Below are positions 32,391-44,296 of a DNA stretch of 64,000 bases, piece by piece. The DNA is taken from assembly GCF_042186555.1 (NCBI RefSeq), contig NC_133333.1:66843555-66907554 (forward strand). The letters are read 5' to 3'. A model generated the notes under the pieces. The model made no database searches and was not told the DNA's origin. It saw only the letters and a program-made list of their open reading frames with translations. Every line of letters begins with the position of its first letter. The first letter of the stretch is position 1. This stretch comes from Aquarana catesbeiana (lineage: Eukaryota; Chordata; Amphibia; Anura; Ranidae). The position numbers were made by a program, and so were the translations under genes.

Positions 32391-33463
32391 TTAAAGACCG
32401 AAAACTTTGAAAAAAATAAAAGTTTTGCTTTTGTTTCTGTTAAAAAATTTTGTAAATAAGTAAGTTTTTTCTTTCACTGATGGGCACTGATAAGGTGGCA
32501 CTGACAGGCACTAATAAGGTGGCACCGATGAGGTGGCACCAATGAGCAGGCACTGACGGGCACTGACGATGGGCACTGATATGTGGCACTGATGGGCACT
32601 GGTAGGCGGCACTGATGGGTGGCAATGATTTGCAGCACTGATGGGCATTGATAGGCAGCACTGATGGGCACTCATGGGTGGCACTGGGTGGCACTGATGG
32701 GCACTGATAGGCGACACTGATGGGCACTGAAAGGCTGCAAAGATGGGTTCTTATGGGTGGCACTGATAGGCGGCACTGATGGGCACTGATAGGTGGCACT
32801 GCTGGGCACTGATATGCGGCACTGCTGGGCACTGATGGACACTGATACGTGGCACTGCTGGGCACTGATATGCGGCACTGATATGAGGCACTGATAGGCA
32901 TCCCTGGTGGCACTGGCAGTGGTAGGCATTGTGAGTGGGTACTGATTGGCAGCTGCCTGGGCATTGATAGGCAGCTGCCTGGGTACAGATTAGTATTTTC
33001 CTTGGGGTCTAGGGGGCATACCTGGTGGTCCAGTGTGGATGGCCATCCTGGTGGTCCTGGGCGGCTTCCCTGGTGGTCCTGGGTGGGATCCGAGGGGGGG
33101 CTGTGCTAATAAACAATCAGCACAGACCCCCCCTGTCAGGAGAGCAGCTGATCGGTTCTCCTCTACTCGCGTCTGTCAGACGCGAGTGAGGAAAAGCCGA
33201 TCACCGGCTCTTCTAATTACATCGTGATCAGCCGTGATTGGACACGGCTGATCACGTGGTAAAGAGTCTCCGTCAGAGACTCTTTACCTAGATCAGAGTT
33301 GCGGTGTGTCAGATTGACACACCGCAACAACGATTGCTGCGATGTGCGTCCCCAAGGTCGCGCAGCGGCTTAATATCCTGATCACGTCATATGACATCCG
33401 ATTAGGGTATTGAAACCACTTTGCCGCCGTCATTTTGCTATATGGCGGGTGACAAGTGGTTAA
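32391..33463. mobile_element. Inverted TTAA element related to 14810-15735
   Basis: Right end gacaagtggttaa is homologous to the left end of 14810-15735 (ttaaccacttg...). Contains the same minisatellite reversed (cactgatgggcactga, 32479-32935) and a GC-richer end region. Left limit taken at TTAA 32391; not certain. Confidence 0.5.
32479..32935. repeat. Minisatellite 'cactgatgggcactg'
   Basis: Reverse orientation of the array at 15164-15545; about 25 irregular units. Confidence 0.9.
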
Positions 33464-33538
33464 AGTGTGAGAGCGCTAAAAGCTGAAAATTGGCCTTGTC
33501 AAGAAGGGGGTATAAGTGCCCAGAAAGCAAGTGGTTAA

Positions 33539-33859
33539 GATTTAGTTTCAAATTGAATGTAGAATTCCAGGCTCAACCTACCTAACTAGTCTTAACACCT
33601 ATGCTAAATAACCTGTGTGAAACAGATTTATATACTTAAATACTTTAAGCCAGTACCGGTCCAGTCAAGTGATCCCCTGTTTCTGGCTCCAGGGGAGAGG
33701 AGAGAGCACTAGAAAGCCTAGGAGCAGTTACATCACTCATAGATTTCCATGTCCCAGCCATTGTCAGCGCTCCCTTCTCCCTCCTACAGCTGCATCACAT
33801 GGCCAGACCAGAGCAGGCTGAAAGTAGGTAAGTATATACAGTTTTTTTTTACGGGATTT
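33539..33859. other. Unassigned stretch before the satellite
   Basis: About 320 bases, no frame, no repeat recognised. Confidence 0.5.
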
Positions 33860-35083
33860 ACTGAAACATTTAATGTGAAAATGGCTTAATGTAGCTTAAC
33901 GTGTAATAAAGTACCTAAACCTCAATCAATTGCCCTGAAATTTTGCACAGCCTAAGATCTCAACTTCCCAAACCTATCCTATAAGTTTCATGCAATTCAG
34001 TGTTCCACAAGGCAAACTAGGGACATTAAGTTTTTTGAGAGCTTAATGTGGCTTAATGTACAAAAAAGACCTTAAATGTTAACCAATTTCCCCCAAACTT
34101 CACAAAATAGAAGACTCTATCCATCCCAACATTTTCTGAAAATTTCAGCTCATTTAGTAAATCACACCAAAAGTTATTCACATTAAGCTATATTTTACAA
34201 TGCTAAAACATTTAATGTAAAGAGCTTAACGTACCAAAATGTGCCTTAACCTCAATCAATTGTCTTGAAACTTTGCACAGCCTAAGTTCTAAAACTTCCC
34301 AAACCTATCCAAGAAGTTTCATGCAATTCGGTGTACCACAAGGCAAACTATGGACATTAAGCTTGTTTTTTGGAGAGCTTAATGTGGCTTAACATTTAAT
34401 GCGAAAATGGCTTAATGTAGCTTAACGTGTAATAAAGTGCCTGAACCTCAGTCAATGCCCTGAAACTTTGCACAACCTAAGATCTCAACTTCCCAAACCT
34501 ATCCAAGAAGTTTCATGTGAATTGGTGTCCATAGGGCAAACTAGGGACATTAAGCTTGTTTTTTGGGGAGCTTAATGGACAAAAAAGACCTTAAGTGTTA
34601 ACCAATTTTCCCCAAACTTCACACAATAGGAGACTGTATCCATTCCAACATATTCTGAAAATTTCAGCTCATTTGGTTAATCACACCAAAAGATATTCAC
34701 ATTAAGCTATATTTTACAATGCTAAAACATTTAATGTGAAAATGGCTTAATGTAGCTTAACGTGTAATAAAGTGCCTGAACCTCAATCAATTGCCCTGAA
34801 ACTTTGCACAGCCTAAGATCTCAACTTCCCAAACCTATCCAAGAAGTTTCATGCAATTCGGTGTTCCACAAGGCAAACTAGGGACATTAAGCTTGTTTTT
34901 TGGAGAGCTTAATGTGGCTTAACGTACAAAAAAGACCTTAAATGTTAACCAATTTCCCCCAAACTTCAAACTTCAAAAATAGAAGACGCTATCCATGCCA
35001 ACATATTCTGAAAATATCAGCTCATTTGGTAAATCACATCAAAAGTTATTCACATTAAGCTATATTTTACAATGCTAAAACAT
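33860..35083. repeat. ~330-bp satellite, left part
   Basis: Tandem units with acattaagcttgttttttgg, tttgcacagcctaag and ttcagctcatttggtaaatc. The tttgcaca(g/a)cctaag mark recurs about 330 bases apart, with one short unit of about 200. Very rich in TTAA. The array resumes at 44297 after the piggyBac insertion. Confidence 0.9.
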
Positions 35084-36298
35084 TTAACCAGTTGCCGACC
35101 GCCGCACGGCGATGTACATCGGCACAATGGCACGGGCAGGCATAAGAGCTTACCTGTACGTCCCTGCCTGCCCGCAGGCGGGGGGTCCGATCGGTACCTG
35201 CGGCGGTCGGATTAGCGTCAGGAGCGATCCGAGGTGAGGGGGAGGCCACCCCCTCACAATCGCTCCTGGCGAATTGAATGCTTCCTCTACTGCTGTAATG
35301 TAAACAGCGGCAGAGGAAGTGATGTCATCGCTTCTCGTGAAGCCTTTTCGTTCCGGCTTCCGAGGAGAGAAGACATCAAGTAAGTCTGCACCAACACTAC
35401 ACGTACAGTAGAACACTCTAGGCACACTTTTCACCCCCCGATTACCCCCCTGTACCCCCTGTCACAGTGACACCAATAGCAGTTTTTTTTTTCTAATTAT
35501 TGCATTGGTGTAATTTTGTGACAGTTATAAGTGGTAGGGCAGTTAGCGTTAGGCCCCTTTAGGTCTAGGGTACCCCCCTAACACCTAATAAAGTTTTAAC
35601 CCCTTGATCATCTCCCTGTCGCCAGTGTCACAAAGCGATCGTTTTCCTGATCACTGTATTAGTGTCACAGATGATGCTAGTTAGGGAGGTAAGTATTTAG
35701 GGACCCCCATATATTACCTAGTAAAGGTTTTAACCCCCTGATTGCCCCCTAGTTAACCCTTTCACCAGTGATCACCGTATAACTGTTACGAGTGACGCTG
35801 GTTAGTTAGTTTATTTTTAATAGTGTCAGGGCATCAGCCGTTTACTACCTAATAAAGGTTTAACCCCCTAATCGCCCTGCGGGTGATATAAGTTGGGTTT
35901 TAGGGTCAGATAGGGTCTCCGTCGCCCCAGGCAGCGTCAGGTTAGTGCCAGTACCGCTAACACCCACGCACGCACCATACACCTCCCTTAGTGGTATAGT
36001 ATCTGAACTGATCAATATCTGATATGATCAGATCTATACTAGCATCTCCAGCAGTTTAGGGTTCCCAAAAGCAGTTTAGGGTTGCCCCTTCACCCAGCCC
36101 AGCCCACCCAAGTGCAGTATCGATCACTCTCTGTCGCTTACAAAACACTAAACACACATAACTGCAGCGTTCGCAGAATCAGGCCTGATCCCTACGATCG
36201 CTAACAGTTTTTTGGTAGCGTTTTGATACAGTCGCTAACAGTCAGGAGCTTTTTTGCCTGTGAGTCTCACAAGTGTACCACTAAATTTAGAGCCCAAA

Positions 36299-38261
36299 AT
36301 GGCAAATCGAAGGTACACTAGTGAAGAGGCCTACATGTTTCTGAGCATGACAGATAGTGAAGAGGAAGTCACTCATCTGTCAGATTCAGGCTCAGAATAC
36401 AAACCTGTAGAGAGCAGCAGCTCCATGACAGATAGCTCTGACGACAGAGTTGTGGTCCCTGCCAAGGTCAGGCGTACCAGACCCCAATCTTCTTCTTCTG
36501 CTTTCGAGGTGCAAGAACCGCAGGGCTCTTGTATGGAGCAGAGAAGTACTAGCGCCGCTATTCCTTCTGGTGAACTGGTAAGCACCAGCGGCCTAGTACA
36601 TCCTGGTCGTACATCTAGCACTGCAGTAACACTTGGTTGACGTGGCAAGTCCCATAAGTGCAGTTCAAGCTGGCGAGGTGGCAGTAGTAGTGTCCCGCTG
36701 CCACCAAGAAGACGAACACAGGTCTGTCGTGCCCATAGTGCCCTTCCTGCTGCATTCACCAATCCTAATTTGGAACCCACCACTTCTGCAGCACCCGTAC
36801 TTCCCCCAATCACTGGCCAACCCGGCATTCATGTGGAAACAGTTGATTTTACGTCACTTGATTTTTATTCGCTGTTTTTCACCGAAGATCTCTATTGATC
36901 TATTGTGGACAAAAGCAATTTGTACGCTGGTCAACACATCGCCACTATTCCCCAGTCCTCCCTTGCCAGAGATTGGAAACCAATTACGGTTTCCGAATTT
37001 AAGATCTTTCTGGGTCCTTCCCTCCTCATGGGCATAACCAAAAAGAGTGAGTTGCGGTCATATTGGTCCACTGACCCAATTCACCATATGCCCGTGTTCT
37101 CTGCTTCCATGGCCAGGGCACGATACGAGCAGATTTTGCGGTTCATGCACTTCAACAACAATGAACTCTGTCGTCCTCGTGGAGACCCTGGATACGATCG
37201 GCTCTACAAAATTCGGCCCCTCGTAAACCACTTCAACCAACGTTTTGCAGACTTGTTTACTCCCCATCAAGTTGTCTGCGTTGATGAGTCCCTGATTAAG
37301 TTTTCTGGATGCATGTCATTCAAACAGTACCTTCCCAGCAAGCGTGCCAGATACGGGGTCAAGATGTATAAGCTCTGTGACAGGGCCACAGGCTATACAT
37401 GTAGTTTTATGGTTTACGAGGGAAGAGATAGTCACGTAGAGCCGACAAACTGCCCTGACTACATAGGAAGCGCTGGCAAGATTGTGTGGGACTTGGTGTC
37501 ACCCTTATTCGGAAAGGGGTACCATTTGTATGTGGACAATTATTACACAATCGTGCCACTTTTTAGTCACCTTTTTGATCATCAGATTGGAGCATGTGGC
37601 ACCGTGCGATCTAATCACCAGGGCTTTTCCCAGGGGCTTGTAGATTCCCATCTTAGGCTGGGGGAGAGAGCCTGCTTGAAGTGTAATAACTTGCTCGTTA
37701 TGAAGTGGAGGGATTAATAAGAATGTTTTCGTTTTTGCCTTCCTTCATGCAGACACGACTGTCCAAATTACTACAGTGACTAGTGTTGTGAGGAAACCCC
37801 TCTGTGTCCACGAATATAACCAAAATATGGGAGGGGTGGACCTCAATGACCAGTTGTTGGCGCCGTACCTAGTTGCCCGTAAGGCCAGAAGCTGGTATAA
37901 AAAAGTGTCTGTATACTTCATTTAATTGGCTTTGCTGAACGCTCATGTGCTATACAGAGCTTCAGGACAGACTGGATCCTTCCTTAAATTCCAGAAAGAG
38001 ATCGTCAGAGCCCTTCTGTTTCCAGATGGTGCTCCACCTCACCTTCCCCAACCAAATGCAGTAAGCTGGCTGCATGAGAGGCATTTTCCTTATGTCCTCC
38101 CGAGTACCCCTACCCAACGAGCCCCCCAAAGAAAATGTTGTGTCTGTAGAAAGCGCGGATATAGGGGTGACACCCGCTATTATTGTCCCTCCTGTCCTGA
38201 CAAACCTGGTCTTTGCATTGGTGAATGTTTTGAGCGCTACCATACACTAGTTGAGTTTTAG
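36299..38261 (+). pseudogene. piggyBac transposase, frameshifted
   Basis: ATG at 36299 in a purine-rich context. The N-terminal acidic/serine part (to 36640) contains EEAYMFLSMTDSEEE. After a break (36641-36904) the core follows at 36905-37717: SEFKIFLGPSLLMGITKKSE, YEQILRFMHFNNN, VVCVDESLIKFSG (first Asp) and YHLYVDNYYTIVPLF (second Asp). Stops TAATAA at about 37716-37721 cut the frame; GGVDLNDQ (third Asp) follows in another phase near 37840, then the C-terminal cysteine-rich region CCVCRKRGYRGD...CPSCPDKPGLCIGECFERYH (37926-38261). All three catalytic acids are visible but no continuous protein is possible. It cuts at TTAA without footprint. Confidence 0.85.
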
Positions 38262-38639
38262 CGTAGGGTACAGCATTGCACAGACTAGGCACACATTCAC
38301 AGGGTCTCCCAAGATGCCTATGCATTTTGAGAGACCCAAACCTGGAACCGGTTACAGTTACAAAAGTTACAGTTATAAAAAAAAGTGTAAAAAAAAAATA
38401 AATAAATAAATAAAAAAAAACACAAAAAAAATTAAATAAAAAAAACAAAAATAGTTGTCGTTTTATTGTTCTCTCTCTCTCTATTCTCTCTCTATTGTTC
38501 TGCTCTTTTTTACTGTATTCTATTGTGCAATGTTTTATTGTTATTATGTTTTATCATGTTTGCTTTTCAGGTATGTAATTTTTTTTTATACTTTACTGTT
38601 CACTGTGTTTTATTGTTAACCATTTTTTTGTTTTCAGGT

Positions 38640-39545
38640 ACGCCATTCAGCTGCAGCGTGGATTTATTTATCTTGACAGCAACAGCGTTTGCTCCCATGA
38701 TACATAAAGCCGTGACTCCAGTGCTGTCTGAGGTGATTTATCCAGCATCAGTTAAAAAAAAGAGCATAAATGCCAAAGCATGGGGGCAGCAGGGATGGAG
38801 GAGAGATTTTCTCCTACCTTTTGCGGGTGGATGCCCCAATGCTTCGACATATATATATTTTAGGCACAGGTTGCGTTAAAAAATGTTTTATTTTTTACAA
38901 TTTTTTTTGTATTTGCTTTGCAGGTATGGTAAGTCTTACTGTTATACTGTAATGTTACTTTGTTTTTTGTTAACCATCTATTGCTTAGCAGGTATGCCAT
39001 TCAGTTGCAGCGTGGATTTATTTATCTTGACAGCAACAGCGTTTGCTCCCACGATACATAAAACCGTGACTCTAGCGCTGTCGGAGCTGATTTCACCACC
39101 ACAGTTAAAAAAAAGAGCATATATGCTGAAGCATGGGGGCAGCAGGGGCGGAGGAGCGATTTGCTCCTACCTTTTGTGGGAGGATGCCCCCATGCTTCGG
39201 CATATATATATTTTAGGCACAGGTTGCGTTAAAAAATGTTTTATTTTTTACAATTTTTTTTTGTATTTGCTTTGCAGGTATGGTATGTCTTACTGTTATA
39301 CTGTAATGTTACTTTGTTTTATTGTTAACCATCATTTGCTTAGCAGGTACGCCATTCAGTTGCAGCGCGGATTTATTTATCTTGATAGCAACAGCGTTTG
39401 CTCCCATGATACATAGAGCTGCGACTCCATCGCTGTCGGAGGTGATTTCACCACCACAGTTAAAAAAAAGAGCATATATGCCAAAGCATTTGGGCAGCAG
39501 GGGCGGAGGAGCGTTTTGCTCCTAACTTTTGGGGCGGATGCCCCC
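38640..39545. repeat. Tandem ~356-bp repeats with hairpin, inverted set
   Basis: Mirror of 19395-20332; three units with tcttgacagcaacagc and the atgcttcggcat hairpin. Confidence 0.85.
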
Positions 39546-41044
39546 ATGCTTCGGCATATATCAATTGTGCATGTATGCCCATCATTAGAAGTGGGTGCAT
39601 GAAGGGAGGTATTCTAATGGTGGGCATACCCACCGATCAATCTCTTTTTTTCATTCAGTCCACAGGCTACATGAAAAAAAAGATTACAATATATGCCCAA
39701 CAAGGACCAGCAACGTACTGGTATGTTGCTGGACTTTGAGTGATTATACCAGAATGATGCCTGCAGGTTTAGATATCATCTTGGTATCATTCTTTTCAGC
39801 CAGCGGTCGGCTTTCATTTAAAAGCAATCCTAGGGGCTAATTAGCCTCTAGACTGCTTTTACAAGCAGTGGGAGGGAATGTCTGTTCCCCCCTCCCACCA
39901 TCTTCCATGGTTTTCTCTGGCTCTCCTGTCCCAACAGGGAACCCGAGAATGCAGCCGGTGATTCAGCCAGCTGACCATAGAGCTGATCAGAGACTAGAAT
40001 GGCTCCAATCATCTCTATGGCCTAAGAAACCGGAAGCTATGAGCATTTTATGACTTAGATTTCAGTTTAAAAATAAGATAAAAAAGCAAAAAAAAATAAT
40101 AAAGAAAAAAAAAAAAAAAGCACCCCTGCCCCCCCCTGCTCCTGCGCAAAGGCGAACGCAAGCTTTGGTCTGGCGTCAAATGTAAACAGCAATTGCACCA
40201 TGCATGTGAGATATCACAGCGAAGGACAGATTGAGGGAAGTAATTTTAGCAGTAGACCTCCTCTGTAAATCTAAAGTGGTAACCTGTAAAGGCTTTTAAA
40301 GGCTTTTAAAAATGTATGTAGTTTGTGGCCACTGCACGATTGTGTGCAGTTTTAAAGCATGGTTTGGTATCCATGTACTCGGCCTAAGATCATCATTTTT
40401 ATTTCATTAAAAATTTGGGCAATATAGTGTGTTTTAGTGCATTAAAATTAAAAAAAGTGTGTTTTTTCCTAAAAAAAAAGCGTTTGAAAAATCGCTGCGC
40501 AAATTTTGTGTGAAAAAAAAATGAAACACCCACCATTTTAATCTGTAGGGCCTTTGCTTTAAAAAAATATATAATGTTTGGGGGTTCAAAGTAATTTTCT
40601 TGCAAAAAAAAAAATAATTTTTTTATGTAAACAAAAAGTGTCAGAAAGGGTTTTGTCTTCAAGTGGTTAGAAGAGTAGGTGATGTGTGACATAAGCTTCT
40701 AAATGTTGTGAATAAAATGCCAGGACAGATCAAAACCCCCCCCAAATGACCCAATTTTGGAAAGTAGACACCCCAAGCTATTTGCTGAGAGGCATGTTGA
40801 GTCCATGGAATATTTTATATTGTGACACAAGTTCCAGGAAAAAGACAATTTTTTTTTTTTTTTTGCACAAATTTGTCACTAAATGATATATTGCTCAAAC
40901 ATGCCATGGGCATATGTGAAATTACACTCCAAAATACATTCTGTTGCTTCTCCTGAGTACAGGGATACCACATGTGTGAGACTTTTTGGGAGCCTAGCCG
41001 CGTACGGGACCCCAAAAACCAAGCACCACCTTCAGGATTTCTAA

Positions 41045-41442
41045 TGCCGCGTACACACGAGCGGACTTTACGGCAGACTTTGTCCTGCGGACTTTTTAAC
41101 GGACTTTACGACAGACTGTCCGAATGAACGGACTTGCCTACACACGATCAACCAAAGTCCGACGGATTCGTACGTATGACCGGACTAAAACAAGGAAGTT
41201 CATAACCAGTAGCCAATAGCTGCCCTAGCGTCGGTTTTTGTCCGTTGGATTAGCATACAGACGAGCGGACTTTTCGACCGGACTCGAGTCTGTCGAAAAG
41301 ATTTGAAACATGTTTAATTTCTAGGTCCGTCAAACTTTTGGGGAAAAAAAGTCCGCTGGAGCCCACACACGATCGAATTGTCCAATGGACTCCGGTCCGC
41401 CGAACCAAGTATGCCGTAAAGTCCGGTCATGTGTACGCGGCA
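41045..41442. mobile_element. Harbinger MITE 1
   Basis: Ends TGCCGCGTACACACGAGCGG / ccggtcatgtgtacgcggca, TSD taa at 41042-41044 and 41443-41445. 398 bp, non-coding, many cggac(t/c)tt motifs. The ends resemble those of the 11.6-kb Harbinger (TGCCCCGTACACACGATCGG). Confidence 0.9.
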
Positions 41443-42209
41443 TAAGGGTGTAAATTTTAGTTTTCACTCCTCACTGCCTATCACAGTTTCGGAGGCCGTG
41501 GAGTGCCCAGATGGCACAAACCCCCCCCAAAGGACCCCATTTTGGAAAGTAGACACCCCAAGCTATTTGCTGAGAGGTATGGTGAGTATTTTGCAGACCT
41601 CGCTTTTTGTCACAAAGTTTTGAAAATTGAAAAAAGAAAAAAAAAAATTTTTCAAAAACAAATGAGAGCTGCAAAATACTCACCATGCCTCTCAGCAAAT
41701 AGATTGAGGTGTCTACTTTCCAAAATGGGGACATTTGGGGGGGGGGTTGTGCCATCTTAGCATTTTATGGCCTTCAAAACTGTGATAGGTAGTGAGGAGT
41801 GAAATCAAAAATTTACGCCCTGTCCAAGCCTCAGTTAAAGTTTGGCGCGCACTACACCTTACCAAATGGTCACAATTGATGACAAAACCATAACACGTTC
41901 CTTTAAACACCTTAAAACTTCTTACACCTGACTTAACATTCCCGACCTGGATTGCTGATCGGGTAAAATACACTTATACTTCGCGACATAACAACCTACA
42001 AATCCTTTCAGGACTTTCTCACCTACTTCAGATTACAAAAATGCTTAACGGCATACACATCTATAGAAGGAGCACTACCCTTAAAACTTTGGAACTACTT
42101 CTTTACAGAACACTCTAACACTAAGGGGACCTCCCTCATATACTCACTTTTACAAAAAAAAAACATGTTCATCAAATCCAAACCCCTCCTTGATTGGGAA
42201 AAAGACTTA

Positions 42210-42615
42210 TGCCGCGTACACACAAGCGGACTTTACGGCAGACTTTGCTCAGCGGACTTTTGGACGGACTTTACGACGGACTTTCTGAATGAACAGACTT
42301 GCCTACACACAATCAACCAAAGTCTGTCGAATTCATACGTGATGACGTACGACCAGACTAAAATAAGGAATTTCATAGCCAGTAGCCAAAAGCTGCCCTA
42401 GCGTGGCTTTTTGTCCGTCGAACTAGCATACAGACGAGCGGTCTTTTCGACTGGACTCGAGACCGTCGGATAGATTTGAAACATGTTTCAAATCTAAGTC
42501 CGTCCAACTTTTGAGAAAACAAAGTCCGCTGGAGCCCACACACGATCAAATTGTCCGACGAAATCCCGTCCGCCTGGCAAAGTCTGCCGTAAAGTCCGCT
42601 CGTGTGTACGCGACA
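42210..42615. mobile_element. Harbinger MITE 2, inside L1
   Basis: Ends TGCCGCGTACACACAAGCGG / ccgctcgtgtgtacgcgaca, TSD tta at 42207-42209 and 42616-42618. 406 bp. Same family as MITE 1. Confidence 0.9.
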
Positions 42616-42618
42616 TTA

Positions 42619-43164
42619 CTAACACAATTCACAGATGCTCAATGGCAAACGGCAATTGCATCTATTTCCAAAGCAACAACCTGTACCTCCCTATGGGAAC
42701 TCACACAAAAAACACTAATGAGATGGTACCTAACTCCGTCCAGACTGACCAAATTCCACAAACACACCTCACATGAATGCTGGAGAAACTGTGGCCACCC
42801 AGGCACGCTCCACATCCTTTGGTCTTGCCCGCATGTAACACAGCTCTGGAAAAAAGTGGAAACCATACTCCAAGACATATTCCATAGCTCGGTAACACTT
42901 ACCCCACAGTTAGCCATTCTTAATCTGACTATAGATGACCTTCCAACTTATCAGAGATCAGTGACCACACACATCCTCCTAGCTACCAAACTCTTGATCA
43001 CTAGAAACTGGAAATCAGATAACATTCCTTCCCTTACTGAAGTAATCAACTTAGTACAAACTCATTTCACTTATGAAATCCTCCTGTCATGCAGTAAACA
43101 ATCTCCCACAAAGTCACTAGCCCATTGGCACCCATGGATCCTTTGGTACTCAAAAAAGAATTAA
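42619..43164 (+). pseudogene. L1 ORF2 C-terminal fragment
   Basis: About 180 codons of the region after the RT: LTQKTLMRWYLTPSRLTKFH, then the cysteine motif CWRNCGHPGTLHILWSC (C-x3-C-x6-H-x4-C) found at the end of L1 ORF2, and PWILWYSKKN before the stop. The frame opens artificially in the MITE (42511). Upstream L1 sequence (41822-42206) is out of frame or damaged. Not functional. Confidence 0.8.
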
Positions 43165-44296
43165 CAATTGAAAGTCCTGTTTCACAACTCGCTATCCACT
43201 TGATGCTCTCCCCCTCCTTTTTCCTCCCTGCTCTTCCTTCCTCTTGTACCTCATCCCTCCCCTCCCCACCCTACCCTTCCCCCTACCATCCCAGGCTAAC
43301 TATTCTACACTATATTTTATAATCATTTCGTTAACGATTATTCTTCTGTTTTCCTACTGTATTCCAGATTTTAGGAACAATGTTCATATGCTCTCTAACC
43401 AGATTGTACTTGCAATAACTAGTCTTTATACTTGCATTTTAATGTTTACTGTGACTGTATTATGTAAAACTCAATAAAAATCGATTGGAAAAAAAAAATG
43501 TACGCCCTTAGAAATCCTGAAGGCAGTGATTGGTTTTCGGGGGCACCGTACGCGGTTAGGCTCCCAAAAAGTCCCACATGTGGTATCCCCGTACTCAGGA
43601 GAAGCAGAAAAATGTATTTTGGTGTGCAATTCCGCATATAACCATGGCATGTGTGAGCAATATATCATTTAGTGACAACTTTTTGTAAACGTTTTTTTTG
43701 TCATTATTCAATCACTTGAGACAAAAAAATAAAATATTCATTGGGCTCAACATGCCTCTCAGCAATTTCCTTGGGGTGTCTACTTTCCAAAATGGGGTAA
43801 TTTGGGGGGGAGGGGGGGTTGTACTGCCCTGCCATTTTAGCACCTCAAGAAATGAGATAGACAGTAATAAACTAAAAGCTGTGTAAATTCCAGAAAATGT
43901 ACAGTAGTTTGTAGACGCTATAACTTTTGCGCAAACCAATAAATATACGCTTATTGACTTTTTTTTTACCAAAGACATGTGGCTGAATACATTTTGGCCT
44001 AAATGTATGACTAAAATTGAGTTTATTGGATTTTTTTTTTATAACAAAAAGTTGAAAATATATATTTTTTTCAAAATTTTTGGTTTTTTTCAATTTATAC
44101 CGCAAAAAATAAAAACCGCAGAGGTGATCAAATACCATCAGAAGAAAGTTCTATTTGTGGGAAGAAAAGGACGCAAATTTCGTTTGGGTACAACATTGCA
44201 TGACCGCGCAATTAGCAGTTAAAGCGACGCAGTGCCAAATTGTAAAAAGTGCTCTGGTCAGGAAGGGGGAAAACCTTCCGGGGCTGAAGTGGTTAA

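Larger units (their letters stand above)
15732..33538. mobile_element. TTAA-bounded composite element (piggyBac-like), split by Harbinger
   Basis: Left end ttaaccacttcagcttagga; right end (reverse strand) ttaaccacttgctttctggg; both then share a ccccctt-ctgac core and end near a second TTAA about 75 bases in. The left 5 kb (15732-20332 plus 31934-32385) is an inverted copy of the 3' part of the piggyBac element at 38497-44296. It is non-autonomous; without the 11.6-kb Harbinger insertion it is about 6.2 kb. Inside are AT-rich non-coding sequence, blocks based on ttttggaaagtagacacccc (16200-16850), one palindromic insertion (18066-19188) and 356-bp tandem repeats. Confidence 0.55.
41822..43494 (+). 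mobile_element. 5'-truncated L1 insertion
   Basis: Flanked by near-identical aaaatttacgccct (41808-41821) and aaaatgtacgccct (43495-43508); the empty site is seen at 16500-16530 in the inverted copy (ctaagggtgtaaatttttga). Ends with AATAAA (43473-43478) and a short poly(A). Carries the C-terminal part of ORF2 and a Harbinger MITE. Confidence 0.85.
35084..44296 (+). mobile_element. 9.2-kb piggyBac element inserted in satellite
   Basis: Left end TTAACCAGTTGCCGACC (TTAA 35084-35087), right end gctgaagtggTTAA (44293-44296). Satellite flanks both ends and reads on across them (acattTTAA... then TTAAtatagcta...), so the boundaries are firm. Contains a broken piggyBac transposase (36299-38261), then 6 kb of non-coding sequence whose 3' part is an inverted copy of the composite element at 15732-32385, with a truncated L1 and two Harbinger MITEs nested inside. 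The inverted ends match only over ccaNtt. Confidence 0.7.

Noticed and set aside
33860..35083. Regularly spaced repeats as a possible CRISPR array
   Set aside because: Units of ~330 bp are contiguous satellite without unique spacers, in a eukaryotic context.
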